A DNA stretch of 6,631 nucleotides, taken from the NCBI GenBank assembly GCA_025450095.1, contig JANWID010000177.1, positions 1-6,631 of the forward strand, written 5' to 3'. The position numbers and the translations under genes were made by a program. Source of the DNA: Bacteroidia bacterium. GTDB taxonomy: Bacteria; Bacteroidota; Bacteroidia; AKYH767-A; OLB10. Under the pieces are notes generated by a model that worked only from the letters and a program-made list of their open reading frames with translations, was not told the origin of the DNA and made no database searches. Positions 1 through 6,355 of this stretch are shown here, piece by piece; position 1 is the first letter of the stretch; each line of letters starts with the position of its first letter.

Positions 1-1144
1 CGGTTTCGAGTGTTCCTACCTTATTGTCGATACCCAGGATTTTTGCAGGCGTACTTGATACCGATTGCAACGCTTCTTCCTTAGTTAAACCATAAGCAAC
101 AGCGGTACCGGCATGAAATTCTATATTCCGCATTTGCCAGAAATCATTTGCGGTGATTGCAATGGAAATTCCCGAATCACGGAGTAGCGCCGGCAAAGCA
201 TATGGCCGATCCACGGATTCATCCTCACGTGATGGCAAGCGGTGCGTTCGTTGAATGATCACAGGAATCTGTCGTGACCGAAGCAACCCGGCAGCAAGCA
301 ATGCGTCGTTTCCACCAACCAGCACCATTTTAATTCCCAATTCATCACAGAAAGATACCGCGGCAATAATTTCTTTTATAAAATTACAACTCACATAAAG
401 CTTCTTACTTCCATTGAATAAATCTGTCATCGACTCCAGGTGAATATTTTTTTCCGCATGAGTTTTCTCTGCGGCATATGCTTTAGCATCGGAAAAAAGC
501 TGGCGTAATTCTGACAGCTCCCGGCTCATCCTTTGTTGTTGCTTTTCGTTCTCTTCCTCCTTTAAACTTTTTTGAAGCCTCATTGAAGGCCAATTAATCT
601 GCAGTCCTTCATCGGATTTATAAACCGCATCCTCATAGTTCCATCCATCCAGCTCAACCACGGAAGATTGTCCCGACACCAATCCGCCACGCGGGACTAT
701 TTGTGCGAGCAAAACTCCATTCGAGCGAATGGTTGGAGTAACGCGCGAATCGGTATTGTATGCGACAATGGAACGAACGGATGGGTTGATACTACCGGTT
801 TCCACGTAATCATTAGTGGCCTGGACTGCTTCAATTTCACTTATCCCGAGATTGGTTTGCATGGCAATCAGCCCCGGATAGAGGTGCTTCCCCTGGAGGT
901 TGATAATAGTATCATAAGCAGTTCGGTCGATCCTGATTTTTGATGCATCAGCAACCAGGTCCAGCTTTCCATTGCTGAAACCTACTGCACCATTCGCATA
1001 TACGTCACCGTTACCAATATGCACGGTAGCTCCAAGTAATAATATTTTCTTCTGTTGTGGTTGGGCGGGAATGGGTATCTGTGCGTGAAGTGTTAATACA
1101 CAGATGAGCATCAAAGTTGAAAAAACGATTTTTCTCGTCAACAT
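1..1144 (-). CDS. Secreted amidohydrolase-like protein lacking the HxH metal motif (3' end beyond window)
   Basis: The frame is open from the ATG at 1144 to the window edge, giving 381 residues without a stop; the C-terminus is missing. Residues 1-22 form a signal peptide (MLTRK, a hydrophobic stretch, then LHAQ), so the product is probably periplasmic. Residues 33-90 match the N-terminal beta-sandwich of amidohydrolases (KILLLGATVHIGNGDVYANG, then HLYPGLI). Residues 340-381 match the family's C-terminal helix and strand (GLTKEEALQSVSSTPAKILG, then a VGTLE end). Where active members have D-x-H-x-H after PGLI, this protein has A94-M-Q96-T-N98, so the first metal-binding histidines are replaced by Gln and Asn. 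From memory, similar replacements occur in other Bacteroidota proteins of this kind, so this is probably a family trait rather than recent decay. Residues about 190-235 are charged and helical. The substrate is unknown. The start at 1144 gives the cleanest signal peptide; in-frame ATGs at 1183 and 1186 are alternatives. It is probably co-transcribed with the larger gene upstream. Confidence 0.88.
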   Translation of the reverse strand, partial: MLTRKIVFSTLMLICVLTLHAQIPIPAQPQQKKILLLGATVHIGNGDVYANGAVGFSNGKLDLVADASKIRIDRTAYDTIINLQGKHLYPGLIAMQTNLGISEIEAVQATNDYVETGSINPSVRSIVAYNTDSRVTPTIRSNGVLLAQIVPRGGLVSGQSSVVELDGWNYEDAVYKSDEGLQINWPSMRLQKSLKEEENEKQQQRMSRELSELRQLFSDAKAYAAEKTHAEKNIHLESMTDLFNGSKKLYVSCNFIKEIIAAVSFCDELGIKMVLVGGNDALLAAGLLRSRQIPVIIQRTHRLPSREDESVDRPYALPALLRDSGISIAITANDFWQMRNIEFHAGTAVAYGLTKEEALQSVSSTPAKILGIDNKVGTLET

Positions 1145-1175
1145 CCGGCGGCTATTAAAATATATCAGAATGATA

Positions 1176-4169
1176 CTATTCATCATCTATGCAATGTTTG
1201 ATTTCTTCCTGGCGGAAGGAAGGTTTTTTCAGATCTCCGGGTTTTGCCTTTGATTTCTCCAGTAGCATTTTCGCTATAATTCTCGAACGTTCACTGGCTA
1301 ATTCATTTCGCAATTCCACATCCCGTTTGGTATCATAATATCTGATTCCGTCAACAAATGTCATCTCTACCCTCGCATACACTGAAAGCGGATGATCGCT
1401 CCATAACACCAGATCGGCATCTTTTCCTTCCCTGACACTTCCGACACGTTGATCAATGTGAAGCAGCTTTGCGGGATTGAGCGTAACAAACTTCAGTGCT
1501 TCTTCCTCTGAAACACCGCCATATTTTATAGCTTTAGCCGCTTCCTGGTTCAGTCGACGGGCCATTTCCGGGTCGTCGGAATTGTATGCAACAACGAGTC
1601 CCTCATCGTGCATGATGGCACCGTTATAGGGAATTGCATCAATAACTTCAAATTTGTAAGCCCACCAGTCGGAAAATGTGGAAGCTCCCACACCATGTGC
1701 TTTCATTTTATCAGCCACCTTATAACCTTCCAGTATATGTGTAAAAGTATTTACCCTGAATCCCATTGAATCTGCTACACGCATTAGCATGGTGACTTCT
1801 CCCTGCTGGTACGAATGACAGGTAATAAAACGTTTGTTGTTCAGTATTTCCACAAGCGCTTCCAGCCGCAGATCTCTCAGGGGCTTGATTTTGGATTTTG
1901 AAGAAGTCCTGTTTTTCCAGGCAGCCTCATATTCTTTTGCCTGTTGAAATGCATTCATATATACCTGCTCTACTCCCATTCGAGTCTGTGGATACCGTAA
2001 CCTGTACTCATCACCGAAATTCGTTTGTTTAACATTTTCACCAAGTGCGAACTTGATGAATCCATCAGCACCTTCCAGCTTCAGTTTTTCCGGTCCGAGA
2101 CCCCAGCGAAGTTTGATGATCGCCGACTGCCCGCCAATTGAATTACACGATCCGTGTAACAATTGAGCGGTAGTTACACCTCCCGAAAGCTGGCGATAAA
2201 TATTGATATCATCACAATCGATAACATCACCAATACGCACCTCCGACGTAACAGAATGTGAACATTCATTTACATTCCCGCTTATTGCAATATGGGAATG
2301 TTCATCAATGATTCCGGCAGTCAGATGTTTACCAGTGCCGTCAACAACAGTTGCTCCATCCGCATTTAAACCTGCACCAACTTTGGTGATTTTCCCGCCA
2401 CGAATAAGTACATCGGTATTTTTCAGTATTCCTTCTTTTTCATTGGTCCATACCGTTACATTCCGGAATAAAACAGTTTCCTTTCCCGGAAGGGTATCAA
2501 AACCGTAAGCCATGTTAGGAAAAAGCAACCTTCCCCAGGAAGGCTTTTCGATTACAGATGTATCGGCAGGAATTTTAATAGTACCTGCGCTTGTGTATTC
2601 TGCATTCCATTGCAATGTACGGCCACCCGGTCCGATGCCGGTTCCTGATAAATTATTTCCATTGCGATAACCACTCAGCAAATAACTTCCTTTACCCGGT
2701 TCTTTGGTCAAATCGAAACGAATAGTGAAAAGGTTGTTGTCATACGAAACTACACCGTTTAAACTATCAGTTCCAGCAATTACTTTTGCTTTGGGGTCAT
2801 AAGCGGTATTGTAAATGATCAGTTGAAGGGGTTGGGAACTTGCCACGTTCAGCCTGTAGGTTCCGGAAATTGAAACTCCGGGGCTTTTCTTTATAACATA
2901 TTGTCTGCCTTGCACCCAATTTTCCAGAATTACCTGTTCTTTCGAAAAAAGATCTCCGGAAGCAATAAGAAAATTTGCAATCATTCCCGGTTTAAGCGCC
3001 CCTACTTTGTCGGCAATTCCAAGTATAACGGCAGGAGTATATGTGCAGGCTTTTAGTGCCGCCTGTTTTGGCAAACCGTAATTGACAACTTTGCGAAGCT
3101 GTTCCGGGAATTCTGTCGGATCTTTCATGCCTGACGATGTGAATGCAATGGTAACTCCGGCATTATTCAGCAGGTAAGGATTCGCCGGGGCCATTTCCCA
3201 GTGTTTCAATTCTTCCAGGGAAATATTCAGCGCATCGTAAGGATCAGCCAGGTCGTAAGGCTGTGGGAATTTTAACGGAAGAATAAAGGTGCTGTTTGTA
3301 GCTTTTATTTCCGCTATTCTCTGGTATTCGTCTCCCGAACCCTTAAATATAAATTTTACACCGAACTCCGTTCCGATTTTATCGATCCTCAATGATTGAA
3401 ATTTGTTTTCCGATTCAAAAAAGAATGGCAAAGACCGATTATCATTCCATGCCTGGATCGAAATGTTATACTCTTCATTCTTCCCACCCAGGCTATACCA
3501 TTCTGCGTCGAGGAATGACTGACGCAACAATGCAATTGCCCCCATTTCCGATGTAGGATAATCCTGTTGCGAGCTGCCTTTTTTAAATGAAAAACATGCT
3601 GTTGCTTTTTCTCTGATCACAACTTCCTGTTCTTTTTCCCCGGAAACTAATACAACGGATCCGGGTCCTCTCGCGATACCATCATGAACATAGGTATGTA
3701 CACTTCCGAAGCCTCCTTTCCTTAACGCTTCCGATTGCTGATCGTTGACTGTAAACAAGCGATGTGCCTGGACTTCCGGTTTCAGAGCCTGGTTCCATGA
3801 ATAGGCACCTTTGGTTGCAGAATTAATTTGCGGACCTTTCTGTTTTTCTGAAGATGGTGTTTCGGGAATTCCGTATTGTGAATCGGGATCAATAAATGAT
3901 GGATAAATGTATCCGCCTTTAACATCGTTGATGATGGCGCCTTCCGGAATCTTAATGCCCTTCCCTGAAGCCAGAATAACCCCATCGCGAACAATCAGCA
4001 CCGCACTGTCAGTAAACGTCTGGTAATCGGTATAAACACGTGCATTAATAAATGCATAAGTGGAAGTTCGTTTATCCGGAATTCCATTCACCGGGAAAGT
4101 TTTTTGAGCGCGGCAAAAAAAAGTGAGGAATAAAAAAACGAAAGTGATGAAATAACGGCCTGAAGTCAT
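1176..4169 (-). CDS. Secreted tandem amidohydrolase (degenerate N-half, metal-binding C-half)
   Basis: The 997-residue product is about twice the length of an ordinary amidohydrolase. Residues 1-22 form a signal peptide ending near CRAQ; the Cys lacks a proper lipobox, so a soluble periplasmic protein is likely. Residues about 37-428 are a first amidohydrolase-like half: beta-sandwich start (YAFINARVYTDYQTFTDSAV), YPSFID at 90-94, and the C-terminal pattern LPKQAALKACTYTPAVILGI at 366-385. Its HxH site reads D96-S-Q98, so metal binding is probably lost. Residues about 430-535 are a beta-rich insert. Residues about 565-945 are a second, complete half: GIIDEHSH with H624 and H626, a GGVTTAQ stretch, K706/E711 as possible bridging ligands, H785 (ITCHSYQQGE), H811 (FTHILEGY) and D865 (NSDDPEM), then VTLNPAKLLHI and a GKDADLVLW end. 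This is the ligand set of imidazolonepropionase/prolidase-type metal hydrolases. The reaction is hydrolysis of an amide or similar C-N bond; the substrate cannot be told. First gene of a likely two-gene operon. Ends in TAG. Confidence 0.93.
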   Translation of the reverse strand: MTSGRYFITFVFLFLTFFCRAQKTFPVNGIPDKRTSTYAFINARVYTDYQTFTDSAVLIVRDGVILASGKGIKIPEGAIINDVKGGYIYPSFIDPDSQYGIPETPSSEKQKGPQINSATKGAYSWNQALKPEVQAHRLFTVNDQQSEALRKGGFGSVHTYVHDGIARGPGSVVLVSGEKEQEVVIREKATACFSFKKGSSQQDYPTSEMGAIALLRQSFLDAEWYSLGGKNEEYNISIQAWNDNRSLPFFFESENKFQSLRIDKIGTEFGVKFIFKGSGDEYQRIAEIKATNSTFILPLKFPQPYDLADPYDALNISLEELKHWEMAPANPYLLNNAGVTIAFTSSGMKDPTEFPEQLRKVVNYGLPKQAALKACTYTPAVILGIADKVGALKPGMIANFLIASGDLFSKEQVILENWVQGRQYVIKKSPGVSISGTYRLNVASSQPLQLIIYNTAYDPKAKVIAGTDSLNGVVSYDNNLFTIRFDLTKEPGKGSYLLSGYRNGNNLSGTGIGPGGRTLQWNAEYTSAGTIKIPADTSVIEKPSWGRLLFPNMAYGFDTLPGKETVLFRNVTVWTNEKEGILKNTDVLIRGGKITKVGAGLNADGATVVDGTGKHLTAGIIDEHSHIAISGNVNECSHSVTSEVRIGDVIDCDDINIYRQLSGGVTTAQLLHGSCNSIGGQSAIIKLRWGLGPEKLKLEGADGFIKFALGENVKQTNFGDEYRLRYPQTRMGVEQVYMNAFQQAKEYEAAWKNRTSSKSKIKPLRDLRLEALVEILNNKRFITCHSYQQGEVTMLMRVADSMGFRVNTFTHILEGYKVADKMKAHGVGASTFSDWWAYKFEVIDAIPYNGAIMHDEGLVVAYNSDDPEMARRLNQEAAKAIKYGGVSEEEALKFVTLNPAKLLHIDQRVGSVREGKDADLVLWSDHPLSVYARVEMTFVDGIRYYDTKRDVELRNELASERSRIIAKMLLEKSKAKPGDLKKPSFRQEEIKHCIDDE

Positions 4170-4174
4170 AAGAG

Positions 4175-4180
4175 TTTCCT
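4175..4180 (-). promoter_or_regulatory. Shine-Dalgarno site of the tandem amidohydrolase gene
   Basis: On the minus strand AGGAAA lies 5 nt before the ATG at 4169. It supports that start, which also gives a good signal peptide. The other genes here have no comparable site, as is common in Bacteroidota. Confidence 0.6.
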
Positions 4181-4188
4181 GTGCGTTG

Positions 4189-4196
4189 CAATAATA
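4189..4196 (-). promoter_or_regulatory. Weak candidate -7 element for the amidohydrolase operon
   Basis: The minus strand reads TATTATTG, one mismatch from the Bacteroidota -7 consensus TAnnTTTG, about 20 nt before the start codon. I see no TTG-type -33 element at the usual distance, so this is only a weak candidate. The operon promoter must nevertheless lie in the divergent region 4170-4340 unless it sits inside the neighbouring gene. Confidence 0.2.
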
Positions 4197-4286
4197 TTGA
4201 AAAATCTCAGACCTTTACATTGTTCTACCTTAAAATGTGATGAACAACACCGGATTCTTTGAATTCTCATCGCTGCAATAATTCGG

Positions 4287-4317
4287 TTGGCATTTAAAAC
4301 CGGAATGTCTATTTTTG
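4287..4317 (+). promoter_or_regulatory. Bacteroidota-type promoter (TTG - 20 nt - TAttTTTG)
   Basis: TTG at 4287-4289 is followed after 20 nt by TATTTTTG at 4310-4317, an exact match to the TAnnTTTG -7 consensus of the main Bacteroidota sigma factor, with a usual spacing. Transcription would begin near 4323-4326, leaving a 5' leader of about 15-18 nt before the ATG at 4341. The leader is A-rich (ACACAAAAACAAAGC), a common substitute for a Shine-Dalgarno sequence in this phylum. It probably drives the membrane protein gene and, by read-through, hflX. Confidence 0.65.
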
Positions 4318-4340
4318 CGAGACACACAAAAACAAAGCAT

Positions 4341-4799
4341 ATGTACAATGGTTTATTGCATTCACATTCGCTTCTCCGGTGGATCTTGCTGGTGCTTCTC
4401 GTCGTGTCGATTTTCCGCACTTATAACGGATGGAAAAGCAGGCGCAGCTTTCTTCCCACAGATAAAAGAATTGCCCTGTTCACACTGATCTTTTCCCATA
4501 TTCAGTTACTCATCGGTTTCCTGCTTTATATGGTAAGTCCCGCAGTACAACAAGCATTACCTGATATGTCAGCTGCTATGAAAGATAAATACCTGCGATT
4601 TTGGGCGGTGGAACATATCAGTATAATGATTCTTGCTATCATGGCAGTAACTATCGGTTATTCGCTGTCGAAACGCGCCGCAAATGATTCCGACCGGTTT
4701 CGGAAACTCTTTATATTTTTCACCATTGCGCTCGCCCTGATTCTTATTTCAATTCCGTGGCCTTTCACTGAAACCGGCAGTGGCAGGGGATGGTTCTGA
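4341..4799 (+). CDS. Small four-helix membrane protein, cytochrome b-like family of Bacteroidota
   Basis: The 152-residue product has four predicted membrane segments at about residues 11-26, 44-64, 88-107 and 122-139. It opens with MYNGLLHSHSLLRW and ends with IPWPFTETGSGRGWF; the start and the IPWPF...GRGWF end match, from memory, a conserved Bacteroidota family often labelled 'cytochrome B'. Histidines at 7, 9, 53 (FSHIQLLIG) and 92 (VEHISIM) lie at or in membrane segments and could bind heme, but I infer this only from position; no classical cytochrome b motif is visible. The frame stays open upstream to a TTG at 4287 and an ATG at 4305, but those lie inside the promoter, so 4341 is the sensible start. 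hflX follows 44 bp downstream on the same strand. A role in electron transfer is possible but unproven. Confidence 0.8.
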   Translation: MYNGLLHSHSLLRWILLVLLVVSIFRTYNGWKSRRSFLPTDKRIALFTLIFSHIQLLIGFLLYMVSPAVQQALPDMSAAMKDKYLRFWAVEHISIMILAIMAVTIGYSLSKRAANDSDRFRKLFIFFTIALALILISIPWPFTETGSGRGWF

Positions 4800-4818
4800 A
4801 TAATATGATTAAGTTGCG

Positions 4819-4831
4819 GAGCGGTTCGCTC
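4819..4831 (+). repeat. Short hairpin just upstream of hflX
   Basis: GAGCG-GTT-CGCTC forms a perfect 5-bp stem with a 3-nt loop, ending 12 nt before the hflX start codon. There is no T-run after it, so it is not a convincing terminator. It could modestly affect hflX translation or be chance. Confidence 0.35.
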
Positions 4832-4843
4832 ATAAATCCTTGA

Positions 4844-6037
4844 ATGGCACATTTACCGGTAATTTCTAATCACACCCCTGAACAGGTGGTGCTGGTTGCC
4901 GTTGCAGAGCCGGGTCAACCGGAACACCAGGTTAAAGAATTCCTTGATGAACTGGAATTCCTGGCACATACTGCCGGCGCAATTACATTGCGACGATACA
5001 TACAAAAGCTGGATCACCCTGATCCGCGAACTTTTGTGGGAAAGGGAAAGCTCGATGAAATCACTGCATTTATTAAATCGCATGCAGTTCCAATAGTAAT
5101 TTTTGATGATGAGCTGTCACCATCACAAATCCGGAATATCGAAAAAGTGACCGGGTGCAGGGTGCTTGATCGTACGAATCTTATCCTCGACATTTTCGCA
5201 CGGCGGGCACGTACTGCACAGGCCCGCACACAAGTGGAGCTGGCACAATATCAATATCTGCTTCCGCGACTTACACGCATGTGGACGCACCTCGAAAAAC
5301 AACGTGGAGGAATCGGGTTGCGGGGTCCCGGTGAAACGGAAATTGAAACTGACCGTCGTGTGATCCGCGACAAGCTTTCCCGCCTGAAAGAAAAACTTAA
5401 GGAGATCGATAAGCAAAATCTTACGAGGAGGAAATCGCGCGAACACCTGGTTCGGGTAGCCCTGGTGGGTTATACGAATGTGGGGAAATCGACAATTATG
5501 AATCTCATCAGCAAGTCGGATGTATTTGCAGAAAACAAGCTTTTTGCAACACTGGATACAACGGTACGCAAAGTGGTTCTCGAAACTATACCTTTCCTGC
5601 TATCAGATACTGTTGGTTTCATACGTAAACTCCCGCATCATCTTGTTGAATCATTCCGCTCTACATTAGATGAAGTAAGAGAAGCCGATATCCTGTTGCA
5701 TGTAGTTGATATCTCTCATCCCAATTTTGAGGAACAAATTGCTGTTGTAAATCAAACGCTCCTGGATATTAAAGCTGCTGACAAACCCATGCTGATGGTG
5801 TTCAATAAAATGGATGCTTACAGCTTTGTTGAAAAGGAACCGGACGACCTTACACCTGTTACACGGGAAAATGTAAGTCTTGAAGAATTAAAAAATTCCT
5901 GGATGGCCAAAGCAAACGCACCGGCAATTTTTATTTCAGCAGCGAAAAATGAGAATATCCGTGAGCTTCGCGAAAAGCTGGTTGAAATGGTTAAGGAAAA
6001 ACATTTTCTGTTATACCCTCACAACCGGTTACAATAA
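4844..6037 (+). CDS. hflX: GTPase HflX, ribosome-associated
   Basis: HflX is a cytoplasmic GTPase that binds the large ribosomal subunit; in E. coli it splits stalled 70S ribosomes during heat stress. The 397-residue product has the full family layout. The N-terminal nucleotide-binding-like domain covers about residues 14-150, with the TFVGKGKLDEI stretch at 63-73. The signature GGIGLRGPGETEIETDRR is at 155-172, followed by a charged coiled-coil linker (about 173-200). The GTPase domain has G1 GYTNVGKST (209-217), switch I FATLDTT (234-240), G3 DTVGF (255-259), G4 NKMD (321-324) and G5 SAAK (365-368). Length and motifs are normal and nothing is missing. The ATG at 4844 has no clear Shine-Dalgarno sequence. 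It starts 44 bp after the membrane protein gene, with no promoter of the TAnnTTTG type seen between, so the two are probably co-transcribed. Ends in TAA. Confidence 0.97.
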   Translation: MAHLPVISNHTPEQVVLVAVAEPGQPEHQVKEFLDELEFLAHTAGAITLRRYIQKLDHPDPRTFVGKGKLDEITAFIKSHAVPIVIFDDELSPSQIRNIEKVTGCRVLDRTNLILDIFARRARTAQARTQVELAQYQYLLPRLTRMWTHLEKQRGGIGLRGPGETEIETDRRVIRDKLSRLKEKLKEIDKQNLTRRKSREHLVRVALVGYTNVGKSTIMNLISKSDVFAENKLFATLDTTVRKVVLETIPFLLSDTVGFIRKLPHHLVESFRSTLDEVREADILLHVVDISHPNFEEQIAVVNQTLLDIKAADKPMLMVFNKMDAYSFVEKEPDDLTPVTRENVSLEELKNSWMAKANAPAIFISAAKNENIRELREKLVEMVKEKHFLLYPHNRLQ

Positions 6038-6211
6038 GGGAGCCTCAACGAATCAACTTTTACTTCGTAATGCTAGCTGGAATTTCTTTGCGGAAACTTA
6101 CCGGCATAGCCTATTCACGCCATTTAGATTCTGCAATAGAGTTCCTGCAACTCATCCCGCAGTTTACTTTATCCAATTCCAATAAAATTTTGTTGCGGGA
6201 GGGTTGGAGGA
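6038..6211. other. Non-coding stretch after hflX
   Basis: No credible gene is visible on either strand. There is no strong terminator immediately after the hflX stop; the first strong hairpin begins 175 bp downstream, so the hflX transcript may have a long 3' untranslated region. The stretch contains TCCCGCAGTTT at 6155-6165, which recurs inverted at 6400-6410, and TGCGGGAGG at 6194-6202, which recurs directly at 6404-6412. Confidence 0.5.
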
Positions 6212-6254
6212 AATAGAAATGTGGCGCTGATGGTATCAGCGCCACATTTCTATT
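6212..6254 (+). terminator. Perfect hairpin 1: 20-bp stem, GGT loop; probable terminator
   Basis: The arms 6212-6231 and 6235-6254 are exact reverse complements, separated by GGT. The centre is GC-rich (GTGGCGCTGAT) and the outer ends are A-rich on the left and T-rich on the right (CATTTCTATTCTT), as in a bidirectional intrinsic terminator. It is the best candidate for ending hflX transcripts, though the T-tract is interrupted. Confidence 0.6.
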
Positions 6255-6268
6255 CTTAAATTGTTTGC

Positions 6269-6291
6269 GTGTGCCGACCAAGTCGGCACAC
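6269..6291. repeat. Perfect hairpin 2: 10-bp stem, CAA loop
   Basis: GTGTGCCGAC and GTCGGCACAC pair perfectly around CAA. It lies 14 bp after hairpin 1 and 15 bp before hairpin 3. It has no T-run, so by itself it is a weak terminator. Confidence 0.7.
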
Positions 6292-6306
6292 ATAATTAAT
6301 ATCAGG

Positions 6307-6355
6307 AATACAAGTTGGAGGCGGTTGAAAAATTCAACCGCCTCCAACTTGTATT
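6307..6355. terminator. Perfect hairpin 3: 23-bp stem, AAA loop; possible terminator
   Basis: The arms 6307-6329 and 6333-6355 are exact reverse complements around AAA. The core is GGAGGCGGTTGAA; the outer ends read AATACAAGT on the left and ACTTGTATT on the right. Only short T-rich ends follow (TTGTATTATTAC), so it may be a bidirectional terminator or another palindromic element. The perfect pairing over 23 bp is far beyond chance. Confidence 0.5.

Noticed and set aside
668..943. 91-codon open frame on the + strand
   Set aside because: It lies wholly antisense to the partial amidohydrolase gene, whose family match is clear.
2203..2508. 101-codon open frame on the + strand
   Set aside because: It is antisense to the metal-binding half of the tandem amidohydrolase and has no ribosome site or family match.
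4105..4169. Lipoprotein signal on the tandem amidohydrolase (Cys19)
   Set aside because: The residues before the Cys (LTFF) do not fit a lipobox; a standard signal peptidase I site after it is more likely.
4287..4340. 18-residue N-terminal extension of the membrane protein from a TTG start
   Set aside because: The TTG coincides with the -33 promoter element and the extension covers the -7 element, so it is probably not transcribed.
5949..6185. 78-codon open frame overlapping the end of hflX
   Set aside because: It is mostly an out-of-frame reading of hflX running into non-coding sequence, without a family match.
6111..6347. 78-codon open frame on the minus strand
   Set aside because: It starts inside hairpin 3 and reads through hairpins 2 and 1; its content reflects palindromes, with no recognisable domain.
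6212..6355. CRISPR array or integron attC cluster
   Set aside because: The three hairpins are not copies of one direct repeat, spacers are only 14-15 bp, and the stems are perfect with 3-nt loops, unlike attC sites with bulged bases and conserved core boxes.
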